DNA of 57,828 nucleotides from Streptomyces griseorubiginosus (GCF_017614965.1 NZ_WVUG01000018.1:1-57828), one strand, 5' to 3'. Positions 1 to 9,862 are shown, numbered from the stretch's first letter. Numbers and translations: made by a program. Notes: generated by a model from the sequence alone, not told the origin.

Positions 1-1
1 C

Positions 2-127
2 CTGCTCAACCCCGAACACGGCGTGGTGGAGGGCCGGTTCGCCTTCCTGGACGTCTCCCTGGAGGGCCGCTGGGGCGGACTGATCAGCGGCGACCGGGTC
101 TTCGTCGACTTCTCGCCCTGCGACTGC
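2..127 (+). pseudogene. Fragment of an unidentified protein running off the left edge
   Basis: In frame 2 the first 40 or so codons read like real protein, with runs such as [14 protein letters not shown] and SGDRVFVDF, and end in a Cys-rich SPCDCC stretch. This resembles the tail of adenylate-forming or LuxE-like acyl-protein synthetases, which carry a PCxCGR motif near the C-terminus, but that assignment is only a guess. The frame then runs into nonsense while frame 1 becomes the end of an ArgS-like gene. I read it as a gene fragment joined to another gene. A sequencing or assembly error at the window edge is an alternative. Confidence 0.35.
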
Positions 128-264
128 TGCCGGCCGTGTTGCCGCGGGGAGCGGAGAAACCCTCGGCCGCCCACCGTGCCCGGCTCGCTCTTGCCGAAGC
201 CGCCGGGGCGGTGCTGGCCGGTGGCCTGTCCCTGCTCGGCATCGACGCACCCCAACACCTCTGA
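109..264 (+). CDS. 3' end of ArgS-related anticodon-binding protein (NrtL-like), partial
   Basis: Frame 1 ends in a typical C-terminus of the DALR anticodon-binding domain of arginyl-tRNA synthetases: [11 protein letters not shown], then [12 protein letters not shown] and LLGIDAP, followed by TGA. Streptomyces carry an ArgS paralogue called NrtL directly upstream of lysA, so the position fits. Only about 45 family-like residues are visible, and upstream of them the same frame gives Arg/Gly/Pro-rich sequence that does not look like the family. The gene is therefore either truncated and fused to foreign sequence or frameshifted. Only 13 bases separate it from lysA, which suggests co-transcription in the ancestral arrangement. 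Confidence 0.55.
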   Translation, partial: LLALRLLPAVLPRGAEKPSAAHRARLALAEAAGAVLAGGLSLLGIDAPQHL

Positions 265-277
265 AAGACGACCGAAG

Positions 278-1669
278 ATGAGCCGTTCCGCACACCCCGC
301 CGGGCCCCGTCACGCCGATGTGCTTCCCGAGGGGCACTACTCCGCCCCTCCGACAGACCTCAACAGCCTCGATGCCAAGGTGTGGGCGCAGACCGTGCGC
401 CGGGACGCCGACGGGGTCGTGACCGTCGGCGGGATCGACGTCAAGGCGATCGCCGAGGAGTTCGGGACCCCGGCGTACGTCATGGACGAGGCCGACTTCC
501 GTACCCGCGCGCGTGCCTGGCGTACCGCCTTCGGGCATGACGCCGACGTCTTCTACGCGGGGAAGGCGTTTCTCTCGCGGGCCGTCGTGCGGTGGCTGGA
601 CGAGGAAGGGCTCAATCTCGACGTCTGCTCGGGGGGCGAGCTCGCCACCGCGCTCTCCGCCGGTATGCCCGCCGACCGGATCGCCTTCCACGGCAACAAC
701 AAGTCGACCGAGGAGATCCGCCGGGCCGTCACCGCCGGGGTCGGGCGGATCGTGCTCGATTCCTTCCAGGAGATCGTGCGGGTCGCCCATATCGCGCAGG
801 AACTGGGCACGCGGCAGCGGGTGCAGATCCGGATCACCGTGGGGGTGGAGGCGCACACGCATGAGTTCATCGCCACCGCGCATGAGGACCAGAAGTTCGG
901 GATTCCGCTCGCCGGGGGGCAGGCCGCGGAGGCCGTGCGGCGCGCGTTGCAGCTCGACGGGCTCGAGCTGATCGGGATTCACTCCCACATCGGATCGCAG
1001 ATCTTCGACATGTCCGGGTTCGAGGTCGCCGCCCATCGGGTGGTCGGGCTGCTCAAGGACATCCGGGACGAGCACGGGGTGGAGCTGCCCGAGATCGACC
1101 TCGGGGGTGGGCTCGGGATCGCGTACACCAGCGACGACGATCCCCGTGAGCCGCACGAGATCGCCAAGGCGCTCACCGAGATCGTCAGCCGTGAGTGCGA
1201 CGCCGCCAGGCTGCGCACTCCCCGTATCTCCGTCGAGCCCGGGCGGGCCATCGTCGGGCCGACCGCCTTCACGCTCTACGAGGTCGGCACCATCAAGCCC
1301 CTCGACGGGCTGCGGACGTACGTCTCCGTCGACGGGGGCATGTCCGACAACATCAGGACCGCGCTCTACGACGCCGAGTACAGCGTCGCCCTCGTCTCCC
1401 GGGTCTCCGACGCCGAGCCGATGCTCGCGCGGGTCGTCGGCAAGCACTGCGAGAGCGGGGACATCGTGGTCAAGGACGCGTTCCTGCCGGCCGACCTGGC
1501 ACCGGGTGACCTCATCGCCGTACCGGCGACCGGGGCGTACTGCCGGTCCATGGCCAGCAACTACAACCACGTGCTGCGGCCGCCGGTCGTCGCCGTGCGG
1601 GACGGCGAGGCGCGGGTGATCGTGCGGCGCGAGACCGAGGAGGACCTTCTCCGCCTCGACGTCGGGTGA
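278..1669 (+). CDS. lysA: Diaminopimelate decarboxylase
   Basis: This PLP-dependent enzyme converts meso-diaminopimelate to L-lysine, the last step of lysine synthesis, in the cytoplasm. The 463-residue product is of usual length for actinobacteria. It has the alanine-racemase-type barrel with the cofactor lysine K96 in FYAGKAF, the HIGSQ motif near residue 237 and C391 in CESGD, which completes the partner subunit's active site. The ATG at 278 was chosen because it directly follows the upstream stop and gives the family N-terminus, although the frame stays open back to the window edge. It opens an aspartate-family amino acid cluster with hom, thrC and thrB. Confidence 0.95.
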   Translation: MSRSAHPAGPRHADVLPEGHYSAPPTDLNSLDAKVWAQTVRRDADGVVTVGGIDVKAIAEEFGTPAYVMDEADFRTRARAWRTAFGHDADVFYAGKAFLSRAVVRWLDEEGLNLDVCSGGELATALSAGMPADRIAFHGNNKSTEEIRRAVTAGVGRIVLDSFQEIVRVAHIAQELGTRQRVQIRITVGVEAHTHEFIATAHEDQKFGIPLAGGQAAEAVRRALQLDGLELIGIHSHIGSQIFDMSGFEVAAHRVVGLLKDIRDEHGVELPEIDLGGGLGIAYTSDDDPREPHEIAKALTEIVSRECDAARLRTPRISVEPGRAIVGPTAFTLYEVGTIKPLDGLRTYVSVDGGMSDNIRTALYDAEYSVALVSRVSDAEPMLARVVGKHCESGDIVVKDAFLPADLAPGDLIAVPATGAYCRSMASNYNHVLRPPVVAVRDGEARVIVRRETEEDLLRLDVG

Positions 1670-1677
1670 GGCCCACC

Positions 1678-1724
1678 AGGAAGAGAGCAGGAAGAGACCA
1701 GGCAGAGACCAGGAAGAGGCCAGG
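1678..1724 (+). repeat. Purine-rich tandem repeat between lysA and hom
   Basis: Four degenerate copies of an AGGAAGAGACC-like unit of 11-13 bases follow the lysA stop. The strand is almost all purine plus C, which is unusual in this genome. No function is evident; slippage during replication could have made it. Confidence 0.6.
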
Positions 1725-1856
1725 GGCTGGAAGATCTTCGGTCTTCCGGGGCCGTACAAATGAAATAGATGTCTCAGGATTCGGACAATCGGCAGAAAGT
1801 CCCGTCCGGTGAGTGAGACTGGTCCAACCGTAGACGGTATGAGGAAACGAGGTCGG

Positions 1857-3149
1857 ATGATGCGTACGCGTCCGCTGAAGGTGGCGCTGCTGGGCTGTGG
1901 GGTTGTCGGCTCAGAGGTGGCGCGCATCATGACGACGCACGCGGCCGACCTCGCCGCCCGGATCGGGGCCCCGGTCGAGCTTGCCGGGGTCGCCGTACGG
2001 CGACCGGGCAAGGTGCGCGAGGGCATCGACCCGAAACTCGTCACCACCGACGCCACCGCGCTCGTCAAACGCGGCGACATCGACGTCGTGGTGGAGGTCA
2101 TCGGGGGGATCGAGCCCGCCCGGTCGCTGATCACCACCGCCTTCGAGCACGGGGCCTCCGTCGTCTCCGCCAACAAGGCGCTGCTCGCCCAGGACGGCGC
2201 CGCCCTGCACGCGGCGGCCGAGGAGCACGGCAGGGACCTGTACTACGAGGCCGCCGTCGCGGGCGCGATCCCGCTGATCCGGCCGCTGCGCGAGTCCCTC
2301 GCCGGCGACAAGGTCAACCGGGTGCTCGGGATCGTCAACGGCACCACCAACTTCATCCTCGACAAGATGGACTCGACGGGCGCCGGCTACCAGGAGGCCC
2401 TCGACGAGGCCACCGCCCTGGGGTACGCGGAAGCCGACCCCACCGCCGACGTCGAGGGCTTCGACGCCGCCGCCAAGGCCGCCATCCTCGCCGGGATCGC
2501 CTTCCACTCGCGGGTGCGCCTGGACGACGTCTACCGCGAGGGCATGACCGAGGTCACCGCCGCCGACTTCCGCTCGGCGAAGGAGATGGGCTGCACCATC
2601 AAGCTGCTCGCCATCTGCGAGCGGGCCGAGGACGGTCAGTCGGTCACCGCGCGCGTGCACCCCGCGATGATCCCGCTCACGCATCCGCTGGCCTCCGTGC
2701 GGGGCGCGTACAACGCCGTGTTCGTGGAGTCGGACGCGAGTGGGCAGCTGATGTTCTACGGGCCCGGCGCCGGCGGCGCCCCCACCGCCTCCGCCGTGCT
2801 CGGCGACCTCGTCGCCGTCTGCCGCAACCGGCTGGGCGGCGCGACCGGTCCCGGCGAGTCGTCGTACGCCGCGCTGCCCGTGTCGGGCATGGGCGACGTC
2901 GTGACGCGGTACCACATCAGCCTCGACGTGGCCGACAAACCGGGTGTTCTCGCCCAGGTCGCCACGGTGTTCGCCGAGCACGGGGTGTCGATCGACACCG
3001 TCCGGCAGCAGGGCAAGGACGGCGAGGCCTCTCTCGTCGTCGTCACCCACCGCGCGTCCGACGCCTCCCTGTCCGGGACCGTCGAGGCGCTGCGCAAGCT
3101 CGACACCGTGCGGGGTGTCGCCAGCATCATGCGGGTTGAAGGAGAGTAA
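1857..3149 (+). CDS. hom: Homoserine dehydrogenase
   Basis: This enzyme reduces aspartate semialdehyde to homoserine with NAD(P)H, the branch point to threonine and methionine. The N-terminal Rossmann fold shows GCGVVGS at residues 13-19. The catalytic domain follows (NGTTNFIL; EADPTADVEGFDAAAK). A C-terminal ACT domain starts near residue 353 (ISLDVADKPGVLAQV), which in this family mediates feedback inhibition by threonine. The start is the ATG at 1857, preceded by ACGAGG at good spacing; a GTG at 1809 and an ATG at 1839 are in frame but poorer. The stop lies 6 bases before thrC, so the two are co-transcribed. Confidence 0.95.
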   Translation: MMRTRPLKVALLGCGVVGSEVARIMTTHAADLAARIGAPVELAGVAVRRPGKVREGIDPKLVTTDATALVKRGDIDVVVEVIGGIEPARSLITTAFEHGASVVSANKALLAQDGAALHAAAEEHGRDLYYEAAVAGAIPLIRPLRESLAGDKVNRVLGIVNGTTNFILDKMDSTGAGYQEALDEATALGYAEADPTADVEGFDAAAKAAILAGIAFHSRVRLDDVYREGMTEVTAADFRSAKEMGCTIKLLAICERAEDGQSVTARVHPAMIPLTHPLASVRGAYNAVFVESDASGQLMFYGPGAGGAPTASAVLGDLVAVCRNRLGGATGPGESSYAALPVSGMGDVVTRYHISLDVADKPGVLAQVATVFAEHGVSIDTVRQQGKDGEASLVVVTHRASDASLSGTVEALRKLDTVRGVASIMRVEGE

Positions 3150-3155
3150 CCAGCA

Positions 3156-4214
3156 ATGACCCACCAGTGGCGCGGAATCATCGAGGAGTACCGGGACCGG
3201 CTGCCCGTCTCCGACACCACGCCGGTCGTGACGCTCCGCGAGGGCGGCACGCCCCTCGTGCCCGCGCAGGTGCTCTCCGAGCGCACGGGCTGCGAGGTCC
3301 ACCTGAAGGTGGAGGGCGCGAACCCGACCGGATCCTTCAAGGACCGCGGTATGACCATGGCCATCAGCAGGGCCAAGGAGGAGGGCGCGAAGGCCGTCAT
3401 CTGCGCCTCCACCGGCAACACCTCGGCCTCCGCGGCCGCCTACGCCGTGCGCGCGGGCATGGTCTCGGCCGTTCTCGTGCCGCAGGGCAAGATCGCTCTG
3501 GGCAAGATGGGGCAGGCGCTGGTGCACGGCGCCAAGATCCTCCAGGTCGACGGCAACTTCGACGACTGCCTCACCCTCGCCCGCTCGCTGAGCGACAACT
3601 ACCCGGTGGCGCTGGTCAATTCGGTCAACCCGGTGCGTATCGAGGGGCAGAAGACGGCCTCCTTCGAAATCGTCGACATGCTCGGTGACGCGCCCGACAT
3701 CCACGTCCTGCCGGTCGGCAACGCGGGCAACATCACGGCCTACTGGAAGGGCTACACGGAGTACGCCGCCGACGGCGTGGCGAGGCGGACGCCCCGGATG
3801 TGGGGCTTCCAGGCCTCCGGCTCCGCGCCCATCGTGCGCGGCGAGGTGGTCAAGGACCCGTCGACCATCGCCACCGCCATCCGCATCGGCAACCCCGCGT
3901 CCTGGCAGTACGCGCTCGCCGCGCGGGACGAGTCCGGCGGCCTCATCGACGAGGTGACGGACCGTGAGATCCTGCGCGCCTACCGGCTGTTGGCCTCCCA
4001 GGAGGGCGTCTTCGTGGAGCCCGCCTCCGCCGCCTCCGTGGCCGGTCTGCTGAAGGCCGCCGAGCAGGGCAGGGTCGACCCGGGCCAGACCATCGTGTGC
4101 ACCGTCACCGGCAACGGCCTCAAGGACCCCGACTGGGCCGTCGCCGGTGCCCCGCAGCCGGTCACCGTCCCGGTCGACGCGGTCACCGCGGCGGAGCGCC
4201 TCGGCCTCGCCTGA
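3156..4214 (+). CDS. thrC: Threonine synthase
   Basis: This PLP enzyme converts O-phosphohomoserine to threonine. The 352-residue protein has the cofactor-binding lysine K62 in [10 protein letters not shown], the [11 protein letters not shown] loop, and the phosphate-binding GNAGN segment that cups the PLP phosphate. Its length matches the short bacterial class. It follows hom by 6 bases and precedes thrB by 293 bases, so thrB may have its own promoter. Confidence 0.95.
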   Translation: MTHQWRGIIEEYRDRLPVSDTTPVVTLREGGTPLVPAQVLSERTGCEVHLKVEGANPTGSFKDRGMTMAISRAKEEGAKAVICASTGNTSASAAAYAVRAGMVSAVLVPQGKIALGKMGQALVHGAKILQVDGNFDDCLTLARSLSDNYPVALVNSVNPVRIEGQKTASFEIVDMLGDAPDIHVLPVGNAGNITAYWKGYTEYAADGVARRTPRMWGFQASGSAPIVRGEVVKDPSTIATAIRIGNPASWQYALAARDESGGLIDEVTDREILRAYRLLASQEGVFVEPASAASVAGLLKAAEQGRVDPGQTIVCTVTGNGLKDPDWAVAGAPQPVTVPVDAVTAAERLGLA

Positions 4215-4507
4215 CGGGGACGAACCGGGGTCCGGCCAGGGCCCCGACCGGGAACTCCGCAGCGACTCCGGGGGTTGTCCCTACGGGGGTGCACAGGGGG
4301 CTTACGACACGCATCGTGCGCCTCCTGTGCGCCCTATGTCGCCACAGAACCTTCCTTCGATAGGCTGTACCGAACCCGCCCGCTGCATATGCCCTCGCAT
4401 ATGTCGGGTGCCGCGCCGTCTCCGCGGCCCGCAGGGTCTTCGTACGTCATCGAATGTCAATCGAATGCCATTCGACAATCACGCAGCTCAAGGAGAGTCG
4501 TCGAGCG
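4215..4507 (+). other. thrC-thrB intergenic region
   Basis: This 293-base gap separates thrC from thrB. It contains two copies of GCATATG 15 bases apart and a TAGGCT hexamer that could be a -10 element, but no convincing -35 partner. No RNA element or small gene could be assigned. Confidence 0.4.
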
Positions 4508-5425
4508 ATGGCCGGTCCAGCGTTCCGCGCCGCCGCCGTGCGGGTGCGCGTCCCCGCCACCAGCGCCAACCTCGGCCCGGGCTTCGACACCCTGGGTCTG
4601 TCGCTGGGGCTCTACGACGACGTCGTCGTGCGGGTGGCCGACTCCGGGCTGCACATCGACATCGCCGGCGAGGGCAGCGAGACGCTGCCGCGTGACGAAA
4701 ACCACCTTCTCGTACGGTCCCTGCGCACCGCCTTCGATCTGCTGGGCGGACAGCCGCGCGGCCTGGAGATCGTGTGCGCCAACCGCATCCCGCACGGCCG
4801 CGGCCTGGGCTCCTCATCTGCCGCCATCTGCGCCGGGATCGTCGCCGCGCGCGCCGTGACCATAGGCGGCGAGGCCCGGCTCGACGACACCGCGTTGCTG
4901 GAGCTCGCGACCGAGATCGAGGGCCACCCCGACAACGTGGCCCCCTGTCTGCTCGGCGGCTTCACCATCGCCTGGATGGAGGCGGGGGCCGCCCGGGCGA
5001 TCAGGCTGGAGCCCACCGATTCCATCGTTCCGGTGGTTTTCGTGCCCGGAAAGCCGGTCCTGACCGAGACCGCGCGCGGACTGCTCCCGCGCTCCGTGCC
5101 GCACGTCGACGCCGCCGCCAACGCGGGCCGGGCGGCCCTGCTCGTCGAGGCCCTGACCAGGCGCCCCGAGCTGCTGCTGCCCGCCACCGAGGACCGGCTG
5201 CACCAGGAGTACCGCGCCCCGGCCATGCCGGAGAGCGCCGCGCTGGTGGAGCGACTGCGGGCCGACGGGGTCCCTGCGGTCATCTCCGGAGCAGGGCCCA
5301 CTGTGCTGGCGCTGGCCGACGCCGACAGCGCCGACAAGGTGTCCCATCTGGCAGGCGAGGGGTGGGCCGCCAACCGGCTCGACCTCGACGCCCGGGGAGC
5401 GAGCGTGCTGCCGCTTGCGACCTGA
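4508..5425 (+). CDS. thrB: Homoserine kinase
   Basis: This GHMP-family kinase phosphorylates homoserine to O-phosphohomoserine, the substrate of the neighbouring ThrC. The N-terminal family motif VPATSANLGPGFD and the phosphate-binding GLGSSSAA loop (residues 99-106) are intact, as is the C-terminal SGAGPTVLAL motif. The ATG at 4508 gives the usual 305-residue length and follows AAGGAG; an ATG at 4454 would add 18 residues unlike the family. Confidence 0.95.
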   Translation: MAGPAFRAAAVRVRVPATSANLGPGFDTLGLSLGLYDDVVVRVADSGLHIDIAGEGSETLPRDENHLLVRSLRTAFDLLGGQPRGLEIVCANRIPHGRGLGSSSAAICAGIVAARAVTIGGEARLDDTALLELATEIEGHPDNVAPCLLGGFTIAWMEAGAARAIRLEPTDSIVPVVFVPGKPVLTETARGLLPRSVPHVDAAANAGRAALLVEALTRRPELLLPATEDRLHQEYRAPAMPESAALVERLRADGVPAVISGAGPTVLALADADSADKVSHLAGEGWAANRLDLDARGASVLPLAT

Positions 5426-5830
5426 CACACGGTTGCCGGATTTCGAGAGGGGGAATGTTTGTTGGATCCGGTAGTGTTAACCTCAAGTCTGCACCCGACC
5501 CCACCATGGCGAGGTGCTTCGTGTCCCCGTCCGGGACAGACATTCTTCCGGGAGCCTCCCAAGCCGCACTGTGTTCCGTACGACGTACGTGGGCAGTACC
5601 TCGTACGCGGGCACTGAGCGACTTGCCGGGCACGCTCCGGAATCGGTGCGACCAGGCCACGTGACACCGGCACTCGGTGCCACGGCCGTAGGAAGCGCCA
5701 TCCCAGATATCGCCTCCGCCACCTTTGGCGGACCACCGCCCCGGCGCGGTCCACACAGCGAGGACCAAGCCGGACGCACAACCGGTCGCCGAGCCAGAAG
5801 GCCGACGTCCGCTCCAGGGAAGGACCCTTC
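5426..5830 (+). other. Long rho leader region
   Basis: This 405-base stretch lies between thrB and rho. It holds a candidate SigR-type promoter at its left end and several inverted repeats, including CCGCC/GGCGG flanking ACCTTT near 5718. A frame from a GTG at 5514 stays open to a TGA at 5834 that overlaps the rho start as GTGA. Its product is Arg/Pro/Ser-rich and may be just a chance frame. The region could carry autogenous control of rho, as known for rho leaders in other bacteria; that is inference. Confidence 0.45.
5451..5478 (+). promoter_or_regulatory. Candidate SigR-type promoter of rho
   Basis: GGGAAT at 5451-5456 is followed after 19 bases by GTT at 5476-5478. The Streptomyces thiol-stress sigma factor SigR recognises GGGAAT and GTT about 18 bases apart. 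The site sits about 350 bases before rho and 25 bases after the thrB stop, pointing at rho. Confidence 0.45.
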
Positions 5831-7846
5831 GTGAGCGACACCACCGATCTGATGGGCGCACGTGTCGAGGAGACCGCTGCCGCGCCCGCCACGGACGCCT
5901 CCGCGCCTGCCACCGGTGCCGGCTCCCGGCGGCGCCGCGGTACCGGCCTCGAGGGCATGGTGCTGGCCGAGCTCCAGCAGGTCGCCTCGGGCCTCGGCAT
6001 CAGGGGCACCGCGCGGATGCGCAAGAGCCAGCTGATCGAGGTCATCAAGGAGGCGCAGGCGGGAGGTGGGGCCCCGGCTGCCAAGGCCGACGCCGCCGCC
6101 GAGACCAAGCCGAAGCGCCGCGCCACCTCCAAGGCCCGTACCGGCGACGACGCCGCTCCCGCCGCCGACAAGAAGTCGGCCGAGGCGCCCGCCGAGACCG
6201 CCGTGGCCCAGCAGCAGATCGAGATCCCCGGCCAGCCCGCGGCCGGCGACGACGCGCCCACCGAGCGCCGTCGGCGCCGTGCCACCGCCGAGGCCGGCGC
6301 CCCGGCGTCGAACAGCGCCGAGACCATCGTCGCCGAGGCCAAGAGCGAGCCGAAGGCCGAGAACCCGGCCCAGGCACAGCCGCAGGGCGACGCCGGTGAC
6401 GGCGAGGGCCGTGGCCGTCGCGACCGCCGCGACCGCGGCCGTGACCGCGGCGACCGCCAGGACCGCGGTGACCGTCAGGACCGCGGTGACCGTCGCAAGG
6501 GCGACGACCAGCAGGGCCAGGGCGGCCAGCGCCAGCAGCAGAGCCAGCAGCAGGGCGGCGGCCGTCAGGACCGCGGCGGCGCCGGTCCGCAGGACGACGA
6601 CGACTTCGAGGGCGGCCGCCGTGGCCGCCGGGGCCGTTACCGGGACCGTCGTGGCCGTCGCGGCCGTGACGAGATGGGCGGCGCCGAGCCGCAGCTCGCC
6701 GAGGACGACGTCCTGATCCCCGTCGCGGGCATCCTGGACATCCTGGACAACTACGCCTTCATCCGGACCTCCGGTTACCTCCCGGGTCCGAACGACGTCT
6801 ACGTCTCCCTCGCCCAGGTCCGCAAGAACGGCCTGCGCAAGGGCGACCACATCACCGGTGCGGTCCGCCAGCCCAAGGAAGGCGAGCGGCGCGAGAAGTT
6901 CAACGCGCTGGTGCGGCTGGACTCCGTCAACGGCATGGCGCCCGAACACGGCCGCGGCCGCCCGGAGTTCAACAAGCTGACCCCGCTCTACCCGCAGGAC
7001 CGCCTCCGTCTGGAGACGGACCCGGGTGTGCTGACGACCCGCATCATCGACCTCGTGTCGCCGATCGGTAAGGGCCAGCGCGGTCTGATCGTGGCCCCGC
7101 CGAAGACCGGCAAGACCATGATCATGCAGGCGATCGCCAACGCGATCACGCACAACAACCCCGAGTGCCACCTGATGGTCGTCCTGGTCGACGAGCGTCC
7201 GGAAGAGGTCACCGACATGCAGCGGTCGGTCAAGGGCGAGGTCATCTCCTCGACCTTCGACCGTCCGGCCGAGGACCACACCACGGTCGCCGAGCTCGCC
7301 ATCGAGCGGGCCAAGCGTCTGGTGGAGCTGGGCCACGACGTGGTCGTGCTGCTCGACTCGATCACGCGTCTGGGCCGTGCGTACAACCTGGCGGCGCCGG
7401 CCTCCGGCCGCATCCTGTCCGGTGGTGTCGACTCCACCGCCCTGTACCCGCCGAAGCGCTTCTTCGGTGCGGCCCGCAACATCGAGGACGGCGGCTCGCT
7501 GACCATCCTCGCCACCGCGCTGGTGGACACCGGGTCCCGCATGGACGAGGTGATCTTCGAGGAGTTCAAGGGCACCGGCAACATGGAGCTCAAGCTCGAC
7601 CGGAAGCTCGCCGACAAGCGCATCTTCCCGGCGGTGGACGTGGACGCGTCCGGTACCCGTAAGGAAGAGATCCTGCTCGGCAACGAGGAGCTCGCGATCG
7701 TCTGGAAGCTGCGGCGCGTGCTGCACGCGCTGGACCAGCAGCAGGCGATCGAGCTGCTCCTCGACAAGATGAAGCAGACCAAGTCGAACATCGAGTTCCT
7801 GATGCAGATCCAGAAGACCACCCCGACGCCCGGCAACGGCGACTGA
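5831..7846 (+). CDS. rho: Transcription termination factor Rho
   Basis: Rho is the hexameric RNA-dependent ATPase that ends transcription. The 671-residue product has a Rho_N helix pair at about residues 38-78. A long low-complexity insert rich in Ala/Pro and then Arg/Gly/Asp/Gln follows at about 85-290, typical of actinobacteria. Next come the cold-shock-like primary RNA site ([13 protein letters not shown]) and the ATPase domain with Walker A APPKTGKT at residues 422-429, [10 protein letters not shown], and Walker [16 protein letters not shown]. The start is the GTG at 5831. A strong hairpin terminator lies 25 bases after the stop. It is transcribed alone, behind a long leader. Confidence 0.97.
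   Translation: MSDTTDLMGARVEETAAAPATDASAPATGAGSRRRRGTGLEGMVLAELQQVASGLGIRGTARMRKSQLIEVIKEAQAGGGAPAAKADAAAETKPKRRATSKARTGDDAAPAADKKSAEAPAETAVAQQQIEIPGQPAAGDDAPTERRRRRATAEAGAPASNSAETIVAEAKSEPKAENPAQAQPQGDAGDGEGRGRRDRRDRGRDRGDRQDRGDRQDRGDRRKGDDQQGQGGQRQQQSQQQGGGRQDRGGAGPQDDDDFEGGRRGRRGRYRDRRGRRGRDEMGGAEPQLAEDDVLIPVAGILDILDNYAFIRTSGYLPGPNDVYVSLAQVRKNGLRKGDHITGAVRQPKEGERREKFNALVRLDSVNGMAPEHGRGRPEFNKLTPLYPQDRLRLETDPGVLTTRIIDLVSPIGKGQRGLIVAPPKTGKTMIMQAIANAITHNNPECHLMVVLVDERPEEVTDMQRSVKGEVISSTFDRPAEDHTTVAELAIERAKRLVELGHDVVVLLDSITRLGRAYNLAAPASGRILSGGVDSTALYPPKRFFGAARNIEDGGSLTILATALVDTGSRMDEVIFEEFKGTGNMELKLDRKLADKRIFPAVDVDASGTRKEEILLGNEELAIVWKLRRVLHALDQQQAIELLLDKMKQTKSNIEFLMQIQKTTPTPGNGD
6427..6500 (+). 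repeat. In-frame 18-base repeats in rho coding for Asp-Arg-Gly
   Basis: Units close to GACCGCGGTGACCGTCAG recur in frame and encode DRGDRQ repeats in the basic insert of Rho. They lie in a disordered, probably RNA-binding segment and are a likely site of length variation between strains. Confidence 0.7.
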
Positions 7847-7871
7847 GGTCTTCGCAGAACCGAGGTTCCTC

Positions 7872-7910
7872 CCGAAGGGGCGGCTTCCGTGACGGAAGCC
7901 GCCCCTTCGG
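7872..7910 (+). terminator. Strong hairpin after rho
   Basis: A perfect inverted repeat (CCGAAGGGGCGGCTTCCGT and its complement) with almost no loop follows the rho stop. There is no U-tract, as is usual for Streptomyces terminators. Confidence 0.8.
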
Positions 7911-7974
7911 CGCTGATAGGAACGGGCGTGTCTTCGCGCCCCTCCTGTCACTTGTGTCCCCTGGGGGAACCTCC

Positions 7975-9780
7975 TTGTCCACACCCCTGTCCGGCGGGCG
8001 TCACAGACGTCGGATTCGTTTCGGGCTGCCCGTCGCCGCCGCGGGCGTCGCCGCGGCCGTCGGGATCGCGCTGTCCACCGCGTCGGCCGACGCCGCCACC
8101 CCCGTGCCCACGCCCACCACCAAGCCGGCCACCGCCTCCGTGCCGACCGCCGAGCTGACGAAGCGCATCGCCGGCGCGCTCACGACCGACGGCAGCGCCA
8201 CGAAGTCGGCCTACAGCGCGAGCACGACCGGCTCCACGGTCTCGCCGTACGTCATCGGCGGCACCGACACCGCCATCACCACCGCGCCCTGGATGGCGCA
8301 GCTGTGGTACTACGACGACTCCGACAGCAGCAACGTCGTCAGCTTCTTCTGCGGCGGCACCGTCGTGGCGCCGACGAAGATCCTCACCGCCGCGCACTGC
8401 GTCAAGGACGAGAACGGCAAGGCCTACGACTGGAAGGCCTACGGCGCCGTCCTGACCGGCACCTCGCAGACGCCGACCACCGACAGCTCGGGCAACACCG
8501 ACCTGCACGGCGGCACCGTCTCGCTGCCGCTGCGGCAGTGGAACCACCCATCGTTCAGCCCGACGACCGTCAACAACGACATCGCCGTCCTCACCCTCGC
8601 CGCGCCGGTCACCGCGACGCCGCTGCGGATGACGACGTCCGGCGACACCGCCTCGTACGCCGCCGGCACCAGTGCCCGGCTCTACGGCTGGGGGCGCACC
8701 AGCTCCAGCAGCAGCGACATCTCCCAGACCCTGAAGTCGGCCGCGCTGACCATCCACGCCGACACCACCTGCTCCGGCGCCTGGGGCTCCCAGTACGTCA
8801 AGGGGCACATGATCTGCGCCGGCACGCAGAGCGGCACCGACAGCGGGACCAAGGCCTCCTGCAACGGTGACTCCGGCGGGCCGCTGGTCGTGAACAACCG
8901 GATCGTGGGCGTGGTCTCCTGGGGCGTGCAGAACTGTGTGAAGAAGGGCTACTACAGCGTCTTCACCAAGGTCAGCAGCTACGTCGGCGCGGCCGGGGCC
9001 AATGTCGACGACGCCAACCTCAGCTACACGGACGGCAAGGCCGACCTGTTCGTGCGCAACTCCTCCACCAAGGAGGCGTTCGAGAAGGACTCCACCGGCT
9101 CGGCGTTCGCCGCGCGGGTCTCCCTGGGGTCGTACGACGGTGTCAACGTCGTCCTGCAGACCGACCTGAACCGGGACGGCTACCAGGACCTCGTGCTGCG
9201 CCAGAGCTCGACCGGCGACGTCTACTGGCTGCACTACGTGCCCTCGAGCGACTCCTGGGCCAGGACGAAGATCTTCAGCGGCTGGACGACCCGGACCCGG
9301 ATCGTCACGCCGGGCGACGTCACCGGCGACTACCTGCCCGACCTGCTGTCCGTGGACTCCGGTGGCACCCTGTGGATCTACCCGGGCAAGGCCAACGGCA
9401 CCTTCGCCGCCCGCGTGAAGGTCGGCAGCGGCTGGAACCAGTACGACGTCCTGCGCGGCAAGGGAGACTTCACCGGCGACGGCAAGGCCGATCTGCTCGC
9501 CCGGAACAGGAGCACCGGGGACCTGTACCTCTACAGGGGCACCGGAAAGGCCGGTACGGGCGCCTTCTCGGCCCGGATCAAGGTGCGCAGCGCCTGGACC
9601 GGCTACAACGCCTTCGACGCGATCGGGGACGTCAACGGCGACGGCAGGGCCGACTTCCTCGCCCGCACGCCCGGCGGCACCCTGTATCTCTACAAGGGCA
9701 CCGGTAAGGCCACGAGCGAGATCTTTGCCACAAGAGTCTCGGTCGGTGGCGGTTTCCAGCAGTACGACCTGTTCGGCTGA
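7975..9780 (+). CDS. Secreted trypsin-like serine protease with FG-GAP/VCBS repeats
   Basis: The product has an export signal: a basic stretch (HRRRIRFG), a hydrophobic core and an ASADA-like cleavage site. The mature form starts a chymotrypsin-fold domain at VIGGTD. The catalytic triad is H141 in LTAAHC, D202 in NNDIAV and S300 in CNGDSGGP. The C-terminal half carries four or five repeats of the FG-GAP type (DLNRDGYQDL, GDFTGDGKADLL, GDVNGDGRADFL), whose Asp-rich loops usually bind calcium and form a beta-propeller. I prefer the TTG at 7975, which follows GGGGGA at good spacing; a GTG at 7954 would add 7 residues but lacks a ribosome site. Substrate unknown. Confidence 0.85.
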   Translation: MSTPLSGGRHRRRIRFGLPVAAAGVAAAVGIALSTASADAATPVPTPTTKPATASVPTAELTKRIAGALTTDGSATKSAYSASTTGSTVSPYVIGGTDTAITTAPWMAQLWYYDDSDSSNVVSFFCGGTVVAPTKILTAAHCVKDENGKAYDWKAYGAVLTGTSQTPTTDSSGNTDLHGGTVSLPLRQWNHPSFSPTTVNNDIAVLTLAAPVTATPLRMTTSGDTASYAAGTSARLYGWGRTSSSSSDISQTLKSAALTIHADTTCSGAWGSQYVKGHMICAGTQSGTDSGTKASCNGDSGGPLVVNNRIVGVVSWGVQNCVKKGYYSVFTKVSSYVGAAGANVDDANLSYTDGKADLFVRNSSTKEAFEKDSTGSAFAARVSLGSYDGVNVVLQTDLNRDGYQDLVLRQSSTGDVYWLHYVPSSDSWARTKIFSGWTTRTRIVTPGDVTGDYLPDLLSVDSGGTLWIYPGKANGTFAARVKVGSGWNQYDVLRGKGDFTGDGKADLLARNRSTGDLYLYRGTGKAGTGAFSARIKVRSAWTGYNAFDAIGDVNGDGRADFLARTPGGTLYLYKGTGKATSEIFATRVSVGGGFQQYDLFG

Positions 9781-9824
9781 AACCCCTGGTGACGGCGGTA
9801 CGGCCGTAAACCTTCGTGACGCTC

Positions 9825-9853
9825 TGTGCCCAACCTTCCACGGGTTGGGCACA
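9825..9853 (+). terminator. Hairpin after the protease gene
   Basis: TGTGCCCAACC and its complement form an 11-base stem with a short loop, 45 bases after the stop codon. No T-tract follows. Confidence 0.65.
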
Positions 9854-9862
9854 GTGCGTTGT

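Noticed and set aside
23..277. An extended lysA start at 23
   Set aside because: The added 85 residues cover two other gene fragments, and the ATG at 278 gives the family N-terminus.
1911..3704. Long minus-strand frame across hom and thrC
   Set aside because: It lies opposite two well-supported genes, and its composition is typical of antisense frames in GC-rich DNA.
6427..6500. Possible CRISPR-like short repeats in rho
   Set aside because: The repeats are contiguous, in frame and coding; there are no spacers.
5483..7984. An 833-codon minus-strand frame opposite rho
   Set aside because: Low-complexity Val/Leu/Ala sequence produced by the rho repeats on the other strand; no start signals.
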